Source: a virus. Taken from it: 64,000 nt of DNA. The stretch is from IMG/VR virus record IMGVR_UViG_3300034524_000181, positions 1 to 64,000 of that record; one strand, 5' to 3'. Position numbers and translations under genes: made by a program. A model generated the notes under the pieces. That model did no database searches, was not told the origin of the DNA, and saw nothing but the letters and a program-made list of their open reading frames with translations. Positions 50,468-59,080 of this stretch are shown piece after piece. The first letter of the stretch is position 1. Each line of letters starts with the position of its first letter.

Positions 50468-53026
50468 TTATGCAGTTATAAATCTTCCTTGAGCTCGTGA
50501 TCCTGTTTGCATTAAATTATATAGCTCCTGTGAAATCTTCCGAATGTCGTCCTCACTTCGAACAATCATCTGCTGTATCGTAATTAATGAACCTTCAAAA
50601 GTTCCATAGCTGCTACTAATGCCAGCTCCATTCATATTCAGATTGGAGTTGATGTCAAAATCAGTAGGGATAGCATTTTGCATATCCTTACTAACACTAT
50701 TCATTGCTTTTTCAAAACCAACACCAATACCCTCTCCAAGGTTTTCGCCTATACCAGCAAATAATGTAGATGGTGAATGAATGCCAAAGAAATTTTTTAT
50801 TTTATCGACAACACCACCAAAAAAGCCTGAAATTTTATCCCAAAGCCAGGCTCCAGCATCTGAGATACCCTGCCATAATCCTTTGATCAAATTGGTTCCA
50901 ACCTGAGCCATTTGCCAAATTGAGCCTGTAAACCCTTTAACCAGTGCTGTAATAATTTGAGGTACAGCTTTTACAACCTCTACAATAATCGTTGGAAGGT
51001 TCTTAATCAGTGAAACTAACAGCATGATTCCCGCCTGAATAATCTGAGGTATGCTGCCAATAATAGCATTCACAAGAGAGGACACAATCTTTGGTATAGC
51101 AGTAATAACAGTCGAAATGATCTGTGGAAGATTTTGAACCAGTGCTACTAACAATTGCACTCCGGCATCAATAAACTGCGGAATTGAGCCCAAAATCGCT
51201 GTTATTAGCCCGTCGACAATTTGCGGAATTGCTTCTACAATTACTGTGATGATTTCTGGTAAAGCTGAAATTAAAGATGTTAGAAGTTGAATACCCGCTT
51301 CGATTATTTGAGGTATTGCACCAATAATAAAATCTACTATCCCAGTAATAATGACCGGCAATGCTGCAATCAACACTGGAAGAGCATCCAAAATACCCTG
51401 AGTTAGTCCAAGTACAAGCTGAAGTGCCGCCTCTAGGATCATTGGTAGGTTATCCAAAAGTGCCTGCACAATTTGTATCACTGCTGATACCGCAGCCGGA
51501 ATTAACTGTGGCAGTGCTTCTGCAATTCCACTGACAATAGTTCCGATCATTTGTACTCCTGCCGTAACAAGTGCTGGTAAAGTTTCAATGATTCCATTGA
51601 CTAATGTCATCAGTAGTATGACAGCCGCCTCTGTTATCTTCGGTAATGCAGAGGTAAGTCCTTGAACTAGAGAAATAATTATTTGAGAAGCAATATCCAC
51701 TACAATTGGCAACTGCTCAGAAATAAATTGAACTGCTTCTTCTAAGATTCCACCAAAAGCATCAATTAAGCCTTGAACACCATCTTTCTCAAAGGCTTGA
51801 GATAATTCATCAATCCAACCATTAACCATCGGAAGAACAGTTCCAGAAAGCATGGTTGTTAACCCTTCAGCAAGCTGCCCCTTTAACGAAGCAACTCCAT
51901 CCTCAAGAGTTGCCATTTGCCCAGAAAAAGTTTTGGATTGTGCTTCCATTGAACCATAGAAACGCCCACCTTCTGATGTTGCTGATGCAAATGCCTCCGC
52001 AACCATGTCTGCTGAAATTGCCCCTTTTGACATTTCCTCCTTGAGTTCACCGATGGATTTTCCGGTCTTACGTGAAATTTCCTCTAATGGGTTAAAGCCT
52101 GCATTAATCATTTGCATTAGGTCTTGCCCTGTTAACTTACCGGTTGAGGACATCTGTGCAAATGCTAAAGTTAAACTTTTGAATTTTTCGGCATCCCCCT
52201 GAGATATATCACCCAACTGTTTCATTCTTATTTGAGCTTCTTCTGCAGACATTCCAAAGCTCATAAGAGTTTGGGCTGATTGAGCAAGATCTTGCATTCC
52301 AAATGGAGTAGCCGCTGCTTCCTTTTTCAGATCATTCACTAACTTTTGTGCTTTTGCCTCATCGCCCAGCATGGTAGTAAACGATGCAGTATAACTTTCC
52401 ATTTGAGCGTTGTATTCAACGCCATCCTTCATCGCACCCACAAATGCTTTTCCTATTCCCGCAATAGCCGAGCCTAATGCTTTTACTCCACCGATTATGG
52501 CATCTGATAGCAGATTTGCTTTAAGTACATCTCCCAAAACAGAGGTTTTCTTAGTGGCATCATCCATTTCATTGCCAACATCATCAACATTATCAGCAAG
52601 TTCATCGGCTGCATCAGCAGCATCTTCCATGTTGTCAGCACTTTCATCTGTAGCATCGGAATGATCACGCAAACTCTTATTGTTATTTTCAAGTTCTCGT
52701 TCCATGCCATTGAGCTCAGCCAAAGCTTTATTTAATTGAATCTGCCAATTTTGAGTTCTACGATCATTTTCTCCGAAAGAAGTGGAGGCATTATCTAGTG
52801 CAGATCGTAGTGTCTCTATCTTTTCTTTTTGTGCATCGATCGTTTTTTCTAATATTTCATTACGCGCTGTTAAGGCTTGGATGGACTTATCATTTTTATC
52901 AAACTGGGAGCTGATTAGAGCCATCTCACTACCTAAGACTTTAAATGCCTGGTTAATATCACGAAGTGCATTTTTAAATTCCTTTTCGCCTTCCACTCCG
53001 ATTTTTAAACCGAAATTATCTGCCAA
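50468..53026 (-). CDS. Tail tape measure protein
   Basis: The 852-residue tape measure shares its first roughly 100 residues and last roughly 100 residues with that of prophage A. The middle differs: residues about 190-400 (AFVGAMKDGVEYNAQMESYT, SFGMSAEEAQIRMKQLGDIS) form a tape-measure core domain of another type. More hydrophobic repeats of LPQII and IPQII type follow at about 460-760. The start is a TTG behind AGGAGG, equal in position to the GTG start in A. An upstream in-frame ATG has no ribosome binding site. Confidence 0.92.
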   Translation of the reverse strand: MADNFGLKIGVEGEKEFKNALRDINQAFKVLGSEMALISSQFDKNDKSIQALTARNEILEKTIDAQKEKIETLRSALDNASTSFGENDRRTQNWQIQLNKALAELNGMERELENNNKSLRDHSDATDESADNMEDAADAADELADNVDDVGNEMDDATKKTSVLGDVLKANLLSDAIIGGVKALGSAIAGIGKAFVGAMKDGVEYNAQMESYTASFTTMLGDEAKAQKLVNDLKKEAAATPFGMQDLAQSAQTLMSFGMSAEEAQIRMKQLGDISQGDAEKFKSLTLAFAQMSSTGKLTGQDLMQMINAGFNPLEEISRKTGKSIGELKEEMSKGAISADMVAEAFASATSEGGRFYGSMEAQSKTFSGQMATLEDGVASLKGQLAEGLTTMLSGTVLPMVNGWIDELSQAFEKDGVQGLIDAFGGILEEAVQFISEQLPIVVDIASQIIISLVQGLTSALPKITEAAVILLMTLVNGIIETLPALVTAGVQMIGTIVSGIAEALPQLIPAAVSAVIQIVQALLDNLPMILEAALQLVLGLTQGILDALPVLIAALPVIITGIVDFIIGAIPQIIEAGIQLLTSLISALPEIITVIVEAIPQIVDGLITAILGSIPQFIDAGVQLLVALVQNLPQIISTVITAIPKIVSSLVNAIIGSIPQIIQAGIMLLVSLIKNLPTIIVEVVKAVPQIITALVKGFTGSIWQMAQVGTNLIKGLWQGISDAGAWLWDKISGFFGGVVDKIKNFFGIHSPSTLFAGIGENLGEGIGVGFEKAMNSVSKDMQNAIPTDFDINSNLNMNGAGISSSYGTFEGSLITIQQMIVRSEDDIRKISQELYNLMQTGSRAQGRFITA

Positions 53027-53052
53027 GATTACCTCCTCCTTTCGTTGAAAAA

Positions 53053-53256
53053 TCAAATCCCATAAGGAATAATGTCATCGATATAAAGTTCCCGCTTCGG
53101 TTTTGACATCCCAAGGAACTGCTTATGACACTCCCATAAATCCATAAGCAAGCCAATAGGTGTAAGCCATGTTTCCTCTTCAGTGCGATTTAAATGAACA
53201 GTTCCGTAATATAAAAGCCGGGTAAAGAGTTCATTCTCATTTACCCGGTTTGCACG
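53053..53256 (-). CDS. Frameshift extension of the tail assembly chaperone (gpT-like part)
   Basis: Read in the -1 frame from the slip site, this encodes 67 residues ending with SKPKRELYIDDIIPYGI. It matches the prophage A extension in length and sequence. No ATG, GTG or TTG occurs at the point where the A frame has its GTG, so independent translation is unlikely. It should be made only as a fusion with the chaperone at 53241-53624. Confidence 0.82.
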   Translation of the reverse strand, partial: RANRVNENELFTRLLYYGTVHLNRTEEETWLTPIGLLMDLWECHKQFLGMSKPKRELYIDDIIPYGI

Positions 53257-53624
53257 TTTTTTGAGTCATCTTCAGACTCAATATTCCTTTTTGTTCCCTT
53301 GAACATAGCTTCTGTTAGAGCACTCTTATATGTCGCTAGTTCCAAAGGAGAAGTAAGAAGCTCAACTTCTTCTTGAGTAAGAAGCGGCTTTTTGTTATCT
53401 GGATTTCGCAGGTTATGAATGAGCAGGCTCTGATTGGCCATTAAAGTTATCAGCCAGACTATTTCATCCAGTGCCATTTCGAAGTTCTCAGACTTCATCA
53501 ATTTTTCACCCAAATTTTCAAGGCCACCATATCTACCCGCAATTTCTTTCGTGGCTTTAGTAGTAAGAATAAGTTCATACTCCTGCCCGCCAATATTAAT
53601 CATTGCACTTCGTTCTTTATCCAT
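53241..53624 (-). CDS. Tail assembly chaperone (gpG-like)
   Basis: The 127-residue helical protein corresponds to the prophage A chaperone at 5717-6100 (NFEMALDEIVWLITLMANQS). It ends a few codons after a slippery heptamer, and the shifted frame adds 67 residues. It lies between major tail protein and tape measure genes. Confidence 0.86.
   Translation of the reverse strand: MDKERSAMINIGGQEYELILTTKATKEIAGRYGGLENLGEKLMKSENFEMALDEIVWLITLMANQSLLIHNLRNPDNKKPLLTQEEVELLTSPLELATYKSALTEAMFKGTKRNIESEDDSKNVQTG
53256..53262 (-). other. -1 frameshift slippery heptamer A_AAA_AAC
   Basis: The zero-frame codons are TCA AAA AAC on the minus strand, six codons before the chaperone stop. The heptamer is kept from prophage A although neighbouring codons have changed. 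Confidence 0.82.
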
Positions 53625-53636
53625 TTCAATTCCCCC

Positions 53637-54239
53637 TTACTCTCCAATTCCACTAGAAGCTGCGAATGTGGGCTCATACACTTCGTTGAACCAGCTATTA
53701 ATAACCGTTGAAGTTACCCCTTCATCACCCTCGTTAACTTCCGCCTTCCATGGATGCTTACCTTGACCATCTAGCTTATTTCTTCGAAGCACTGTTCCTT
53801 CGATAGTTGGGGTTGAAAAAGTGATACTATCGCCTTTTGTCGCTAAGTTTGTTGCAGGAATTCCAAACTTCACACGATACAGCCAAAAGTATCGGTATTT
53901 ACCGTTTGCTTTTTGTGCTCTGAAGCCAATCGCAACTGGAGCTCCACCATCCTCACTGGTTGAGATGAGCACATGATTGTCATCAATGGTAGCTCCTGTT
54001 AAATCTCCGGCAGCTGCTACACCTATATCATCAATACCGAGTGTAAGGGTACCGCTTTTAAATTCTTTTACAATCTCAGCAGCACCATCATCTGCATAAA
54101 GAGTTGCCTCAGCAAGCTCAACGGAAAGTTCTGCACTGATTGCTTTTGCCAGAGGTTTCGGTGTTTCATAGGTTTCATCACCGTTTATGTCTTCAGTGAT
54201 TTTTGCATAATAAAGCCTATCAAGACCTATCGTAGCCAT
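53637..54239 (-). CDS. Major tail tube protein
   Basis: The 200-residue homologue of the tube protein at 6100-6699 begins MATIGLDRLYYAKITED and contains ELAEATLYADDGAAEIVKEF and GKYRYFWLYRVKFGIP. It should form the tail tube. The most variable part compared with A is the C-terminal 30 residues. Confidence 0.9.
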   Translation of the reverse strand: MATIGLDRLYYAKITEDINGDETYETPKPLAKAISAELSVELAEATLYADDGAAEIVKEFKSGTLTLGIDDIGVAAAGDLTGATIDDNHVLISTSEDGGAPVAIGFRAQKANGKYRYFWLYRVKFGIPATNLATKGDSITFSTPTIEGTVLRRNKLDGQGKHPWKAEVNEGDEGVTSTVINSWFNEVYEPTFAASSGIGE

Positions 54240-54242
54240 TTC

Positions 54243-54596
54243 TTATTCCTCCATTTCCAATTGAAATTCATATGATTTAGCCACATCTATGGCATAATGG
54301 TGATAATCGGTATCATCCTCATGTCCAATGTACCGACGGTCCGTTATAGTAAAATCCGCACCCAAAAGAGTGCGGACAATAGTGTTTTTTATAGTTGTAT
54401 AATTTCCTTTTACAAATAAGGAAAGTCTAGCTTCCTGTACTTCATATCCTGGTGCATTATCAGCATGAACTTCGAATAAATCAATAAGTGGTGTAATTAC
54501 AATATAAATATCAGGAGGAACACCAGAAAACCGTCCTGTCTCTACTGGAATATTGCACATATCTGCAATGAATTTGAGTTCATTTAATATACTCAT
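54243..54596 (-). CDS. Tail terminator-like / minor head-tail protein
   Basis: The 117-residue homologue of the protein at 6705-7049 keeps FSGVPPDIYIVITPL and RRYIGHEDDTDYHHYAIDVA. It overlaps the gp10-like gene by four bases. Role is assigned from position between head-tail joining and tail tube genes. Confidence 0.75.
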   Translation of the reverse strand: MSILNELKFIADMCNIPVETGRFSGVPPDIYIVITPLIDLFEVHADNAPGYEVQEARLSLFVKGNYTTIKNTIVRTLLGADFTITDRRYIGHEDDTDYHHYAIDVAKSYEFQLEMEE

Positions 54597-55024
54597 AAGT
54601 TTTCTACCTCCTGCTCAAACCTTTTCTTCATAGCGTCAATACATGCTTTTCTTGACGCACTTCTTGCAGGCTTTAAAAATGGTTTTGGTGGCTGACCTGA
54701 TTTTCCATATTCAATAATATTGGCTATCTTGGCATTACTTTCGCCATTTCTTCGTGGCTCCTTGAAACCCACCTTCACGTTAAAATTTCCATTCCTATCT
54801 ACTTTTGCCGGAGACAGTCCCAGGGAATTGACAAGCTCACCAGTAGACCGACTTTTCTCTTTTGTTCCACTACCAACTACAGCTTTCAAATTTGACATTA
54901 CCTTTTCTAAAACAATTTCTCCGCCTGACTCAAGTACTTTTGGAATAATTTCATCCGTCTTTTCTCCCAGTCTTGATAGTTTTAGAAGGAACTCCTCAGG
55001 CATTTTAACTTGTACTTTAGCCAC
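54593..55024 (-). CDS. HK97 gp10-like head-tail joining protein
   Basis: The 143-residue protein matches the one at 7046-7477, with KMPEEFLLKLSRLGEKTDEI and ANIIEYGKSGQPPKPFLKPA. I chose the GTG at 55022-55024 (V/M-A-K-V-Q-V) because GGTGGGG lies just upstream and the length then equals that of A. Its start overlaps the end of the preceding adaptor gene by eight bases. Confidence 0.87.
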   Translation of the reverse strand: MAKVQVKMPEEFLLKLSRLGEKTDEIIPKVLESGGEIVLEKVMSNLKAVVGSGTKEKSRSTGELVNSLGLSPAKVDRNGNFNVKVGFKEPRRNGESNAKIANIIEYGKSGQPPKPFLKPARSASRKACIDAMKKRFEQEVENL

Positions 55025-55352
55025 TTGACCCCACCACCTTTTTTGCCAAAACTTCAATATATATGCCTCTGCCTTTTACATCTTCAACATTTGTAATCTC
55101 ATAACGACCATCACTACACACAATCACCGTATTGGTAGACACCTCAACATCAGGTATCTTACGAAAGCAAAACAGAGCAGTCGCTTCAGAAAATACTGCT
55201 CGATTGGCCCATTTTTTATTACCATGACGTTCTTCTTTATAAGCACGAACAGAAGCAAGGATGATATCCTTAGATTTACCGAAACCTTCACTGTCTCTCG
55301 TTGTTTCAACGGATATGATATCAATAAAGGTGTTCATCTTACCAAAACTCAT
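55017..55352 (-). CDS. Phage head closure / head-tail adaptor protein
   Basis: The 111-residue homologue of the adaptor at 7494-7829 starts MSFGKMNTFIDIISVETTRD and keeps DGRYEITNVEDVKGRGIYIE. It should close the connector. It begins three bases after the connector gene stop. Confidence 0.85.
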   Translation of the reverse strand: MSFGKMNTFIDIISVETTRDSEGFGKSKDIILASVRAYKEERHGNKKWANRAVFSEATALFCFRKIPDVEVSTNTVIVCSDGRYEITNVEDVKGRGIYIEVLAKKVVGSSG

Positions 55353-55355
55353 ACT

Positions 55356-55664
55356 CTACACCTTCCAATCTCGGTCAAGTCTAAGCAGTAAATTTACAGT
55401 GTTCCAAACTTGTTGGCTTGCCTGGACGTTATCAGCAAAAAAGCCGCCAGTACTGCCATCTCGACTTTCATAGAAGTGAGATGATAACATGATGACGGCT
55501 TGCTCTGTAGTTGGTGGCATTTCATTTTCAGAATAATGTCCTTCTGGTAGGTGCTGATAACTCTCGGCATAAGCGATAGCGGTGTTGATATACATTTGAA
55601 GAAGCTCATCATCGCGTTCATGCTCGAGAATTAAGTTAGCTTTTACTTTTTCAAATAGAGTCAT
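55356..55664 (-). CDS. Head-tail connector protein (gp6-like)
   Basis: The 102-residue homologue of the connector at 7832-8140 shows AVIMLSSHFYESRDGSTGGF and the terminal LLLRLDRDWKV. I chose the ATG at 55662-55664, with AAAGGATGG upstream, because it matches the A start. It follows a small head-fiber-like gene that A lacks. Confidence 0.87.
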   Translation of the reverse strand: MTLFEKVKANLILEHERDDELLQMYINTAIAYAESYQHLPEGHYSENEMPPTTEQAVIMLSSHFYESRDGSTGGFFADNVQASQQVWNTVNLLLRLDRDWKV

Positions 55665-55683
55665 AACCGTCACCATCCTTTTT

Positions 55684-55905
55684 TTAAGGCGTATCCGCAG
55701 TCATGATTCCTGCGGCTTTAAGCTTACTTAGTAAGGCATTAAAGTCTGTCACCAAAGCTTCTACAGTTTCCGCAGTACTTGCTGGTTGATTATCAAGAAC
55801 AGGGAGCCCAGTTACTTTGGCTCCCTCTTCAATTACAAGCTCTCCACCTATAACTGTCTTTTCCCCGCCTTGTTCGGTGTAGTTCTTTGCGTTATAGCTC
55901 ATCAT
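55684..55905 (-). CDS. Head fiber-like small protein
   Basis: The 73-residue protein (MSYNAKNYTEQGGEKTVIGG, ELVIEEGAKVTGLP, then LVTDFNALLSKLKAAGIMT) resembles small phage head fiber or decoration proteins. It lies between capsid and connector genes. Prophage A has only 22 bases at that place, so this is an optional gene gained by B or lost by A. The start could be either of the first two Met codons. Confidence 0.7.
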   Translation of the reverse strand: MMSYNAKNYTEQGGEKTVIGGELVIEEGAKVTGLPVLDNQPASTAETVEALVTDFNALLSKLKAAGIMTADTP

Positions 55906-55917
55906 TTACACCTCCCA

Positions 55918-57117
55918 TTAAGCCTTCTGCTGAAGAACTTTGATGGCTTCAGGTAAGATAAGCTTTCCATCTACACGCTGGCTCGCAAGGAAACCAACCT
56001 GCCCTGTGGTTGCAAAAAGCTCGTTTAAACGTTTGAAAGAACGTCCCTGTCTATCGGCAATCCAATAATATCCGAAATCACCGAAGGCAATAGTTTTAGC
56101 TCCAGCTTCAATAGTAGGAGCATAAGCTGAAGTATAAACCGGACGATTTAATAAAGTATCTGGAGTACCTGCTGTTAAAGAAGGCTGCCACAGATATTGA
56201 CCTTGACCGTCTTTCAGCTTACGGATTGCCTTTACTGTTGCATCATTCATCAGGAATACCGCGTTCTTTCTATATGGCGCTTTTAATGAGTAAACAAGAT
56301 CGATAATCTCATCTGCAGTAATAGCAGTTGCAGACCCTGCTGTCACTCCAAGCTGTGCTCCGCCTGTTGCGTTGAAAATACCAGTAGGTTTTCCATCTCC
56401 ATCTCCAACTAAAAAAGCTTCTTCTTCCTTAGCACCGATTCTACGGGCAAATTCAGTGGAGATATAATTCTCCAGATCAAATACACTGTCATTGAGAAGT
56501 TCATCAGAAACTTTAATCATTGTACCCAGCTTGTAAGCACCAATAGATGTCTGACCGAATACAGAATCACTCTCATCAAACTCCTCACCTTCGTCAAGCT
56601 AAGCAGCTGTGCCTTTGGTCACCACAACCGGGATTTTACGATCACCACTTGAAGTTTGAATAATCTTTGCAAGTTTACGGAATACATTCTCTTCCTCAAG
56701 AGTTTGAACCAAGGTGCTCTCAAATTCATCAGGAACAAGGTATCCTCCCTCAGAATCAGTGCCTACAGATAAGGCGTTTAACACATCATGACGAGGGTTT
56801 TTGCTACGCATTACGTTCCAGAATGCTTTCCTATATTCATCACTGGCTCTTCCGGTCTTTGTATCCATCCCTGGAACAGCTGGCTTTCCAGTAAGAGGCA
56901 TATTTACTGGCTTATTAAGCTCTGCTTCAAGAGCCTCTTGACGTTCCAATCTTGCTATTTCCTTACCGAGATTAATAATGTCTTCTTCCATTTTGTCATA
57001 GGTTGCTGCATCTTCTGCGGATACAAGCCCATCACTACCACGCTTTGAATCAAGAAATGCCTTTGCTGCTTCCCATGCTTTTGCGCGTTTTTCACGCAGT
57101 TCAAGAATTTTACTCAT
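55918..57117 (-). pseudogene. Major capsid protein gene with internal TAG stop
   Basis: Together the two open parts encode a 399-residue HK97-type capsid protein collinear with that at 8162-9364. The delta domain (SKILELREKRAKAWEAAKAF) and shell domain (EGGYLVPDEFESTLVQTLEE, LASQRVDGKLILPEAIKVLQ) are both intact. A TAG at 56599-56601 falls exactly where A has TGG for Trp in TASWVDEEG. Reading frame continues normally on both sides, so this is one point change and not a frameshift. Without suppression no full capsid subunit is made. Confidence 0.92.
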
Positions 57118-57128
57118 TTTTATTCCTC

Positions 57129-57809
57129 CTAATATTTCAATAAATTAAGCCGCTCATAAAGCGGCTCTACTGACTGTTTTACAACTGGTTTTTGAAGTTT
57201 ATTCATTAGTGAATTGGTCACTGCTCTTCTGCTGAATACAAAGCTGTCTTGTAGTGAACTCTCTCCTGGTTTGAACATAATGTCATCTGCAAAACCAAGC
57301 TCAACTGCCTTATTGGCGTTTAGCCAAGTTTCAGCATCCATCAGGTGCGACAACCTTGTTCTAGATAAGCCGGTTTTAAGCTCATATGCATTGATGATGC
57401 TCTCTTTCACTTCATCAAGCATTTGGATTGCTTTTTGCATCTCCTCACTATCGCCAATAGCTATGGTAAAGGGATTATGGATCATCATCAGTGAGGTAGG
57501 AGACATTAAGACTTCCGTCCCTGCCATAGCGATGACAGAAGCAGCTGATGCAGCAATACCGTCAATCTTTACAGTGACGTTTCCTTTATAATCCATTAGC
57601 ATGTTGTATATCTGAGATGCTGCAATACAATCACCACCAGGAGAGTTAATCCAAACTACTATGTCTCCTTCACCACTCATTAGCTCTTCTCTAAAAGCAG
57701 CTGGGGTAACATCATCCTCAAACCAACTCTCCTCGGCAATTGCACCGTTTAGATAGAGGGTTCGTGTCTGTGTATCTGTGTCGCGAACCCAATTCCAAAA
57801 TTTCTTCAT
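57129..57809 (-). CDS. Head maturation protease, ClpP-like
   Basis: The 226-residue protease shows INSPGGDCIAASQIYNM, KIDGIAASAASVIAMAGTE with the catalytic Ser, and MMIHNPFTIAIGDSEEMQ with the catalytic His. It starts MKKFWNWVRD and overlaps the portal stop by four bases. Compared with the A enzyme it lacks the extra basic N-terminal residues. Confidence 0.92.
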   Translation of the reverse strand: MKKFWNWVRDTDTQTRTLYLNGAIAEESWFEDDVTPAAFREELMSGEGDIVVWINSPGGDCIAASQIYNMLMDYKGNVTVKIDGIAASAASVIAMAGTEVLMSPTSLMMIHNPFTIAIGDSEEMQKAIQMLDEVKESIINAYELKTGLSRTRLSHLMDAETWLNANKAVELGFADDIMFKPGESSLQDSFVFSRRAVTNSLMNKLQKPVVKQSVEPLYERLNLLKY

Positions 57810-59062
57810 TCAGGTTTTCCCTCCAATCCTTCTTTATTTGCGAAAATACCCGCATCTTCAAGTTTGGTCATATTGCCATTGATTAGATATAAATCTCCTC
57901 CAAGCTCTGGTGGGATTCGATCAAGGTTCTCAAGCTCCCTAATATCATTGGCACTCATCCAGCCGTTCTGTCTCGCGGTTGCATACCCATTCATTCGAGA
58001 AACATAATCACCTCGAAGCAGTCCATCTACATTGAACTTGGCAAAATAAAGTTTCTTTTCATCTGGCCTTAAAAGTGCTCGGCTGATGGTCTGCTCCCAA
58101 CGAATCACCCAAGGATCTAATGTGTATTTCACAAACTCCAGTGACTGTTGCTCAATATTAGAAAAGCTCGATTTTTCCAAGTCTCCTACCATATGTGGAG
58201 GTACGCGGAAAATTCGAGCGATTTCATTAATCTGAAATTTTCTTGTTTCTAAGAACTGAGCTTGTTCTGGTGAGATACCAATAGGCTGATACTTCATTCC
58301 TTCTTCAAGCACCGCTACACGATGAGAGTTACTGCTTCCCTGATAGGCTGCATTCCAACTATCCCGTACTTTTTGAGGGTCTTTAATGGTACCTGGATGC
58401 TCAAGTACCCCTCCTGGAGCAGCTCCGTTAGCAAAGAATTTAGCTCCATATTCCTCACAAGCAATTGCCATACCTATAGCATTCTTAGCCATTGCAATCG
58501 GCGAATAGCCCACTAGTCCATCAAAGCCTAAGCCAGGTATATGAAATACATCACTTGGTCTAAGTGTGACTGTCATACCTTTCATCGTAGGTGCTTCATC
58601 AGAATACTTAGTATAAGTATAATAAAGAGCGCCACTGGAATCCCGATCCACCGACATTCGATTAGGCATTAACGGATATAGTGCTATGACTTCGCCTTTG
58701 CCATTTCGAATAATTTGTGCATAGGCATTACCCCATAATAAAAGATGAGTCATTAACGTTTCTCGGAAAACGAAAGAACTCATCTCTGGATTTGGCTCAT
58801 CATGTAATAAAAAATACAGTGGATGAGAAAGTGCTTTCTCCTTACCACCGCTATCAGTGTGTTTATATAAGTGAAGGGGAAGTCCTGCCACAGCTTCTGC
58901 TAGTATTCTTACGCAAGAATAGACCGCAGTCATTTGCATTGCTGTATGCTCGTTTACTGGTTTACCGCTTGTTGTACCACCAAAAAAGAAGCTGTAATTG
59001 CTCCCTATGGTTCGGTTCTGAGGTTTATCACGTGCTTTGAAAATATTCGAAAACAATCCCAT
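57806..59062 (-). CDS. Portal protein (HK97 family)
   Basis: The 418-residue portal matches the protein at 10042-11364 (MQMTAVYSCVRILAEAVAGL, LLWGNAYAQIIRNGKGEV, RIFRVPPHMVGDLEKSSFSN). I chose the ATG at 59060-59062 because it aligns with the start in A and has AAAGGAG upstream; two codons in front could extend it slightly. It is the docking ring for the terminase. Confidence 0.95.
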   Translation of the reverse strand: MGLFSNIFKARDKPQNRTIGSNYSFFFGGTTSGKPVNEHTAMQMTAVYSCVRILAEAVAGLPLHLYKHTDSGGKEKALSHPLYFLLHDEPNPEMSSFVFRETLMTHLLLWGNAYAQIIRNGKGEVIALYPLMPNRMSVDRDSSGALYYTYTKYSDEAPTMKGMTVTLRPSDVFHIPGLGFDGLVGYSPIAMAKNAIGMAIACEEYGAKFFANGAAPGGVLEHPGTIKDPQKVRDSWNAAYQGSSNSHRVAVLEEGMKYQPIGISPEQAQFLETRKFQINEIARIFRVPPHMVGDLEKSSFSNIEQQSLEFVKYTLDPWVIRWEQTISRALLRPDEKKLYFAKFNVDGLLRGDYVSRMNGYATARQNGWMSANDIRELENLDRIPPELGGDLYLINGNMTKLEDAGIFANKEGLEGKPE

Positions 59063-59080
59063 CTGCATCACTCTCCTTTG

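Noticed and set aside
56522-56598. Recoding of TAG as an amino acid in prophage B
   Set aside because: TAG is the true stop of the B tail-tip gene (47154-47156) and of serine recombinase 2, and only the capsid gene has an internal TAG. A point mutation explains this better.
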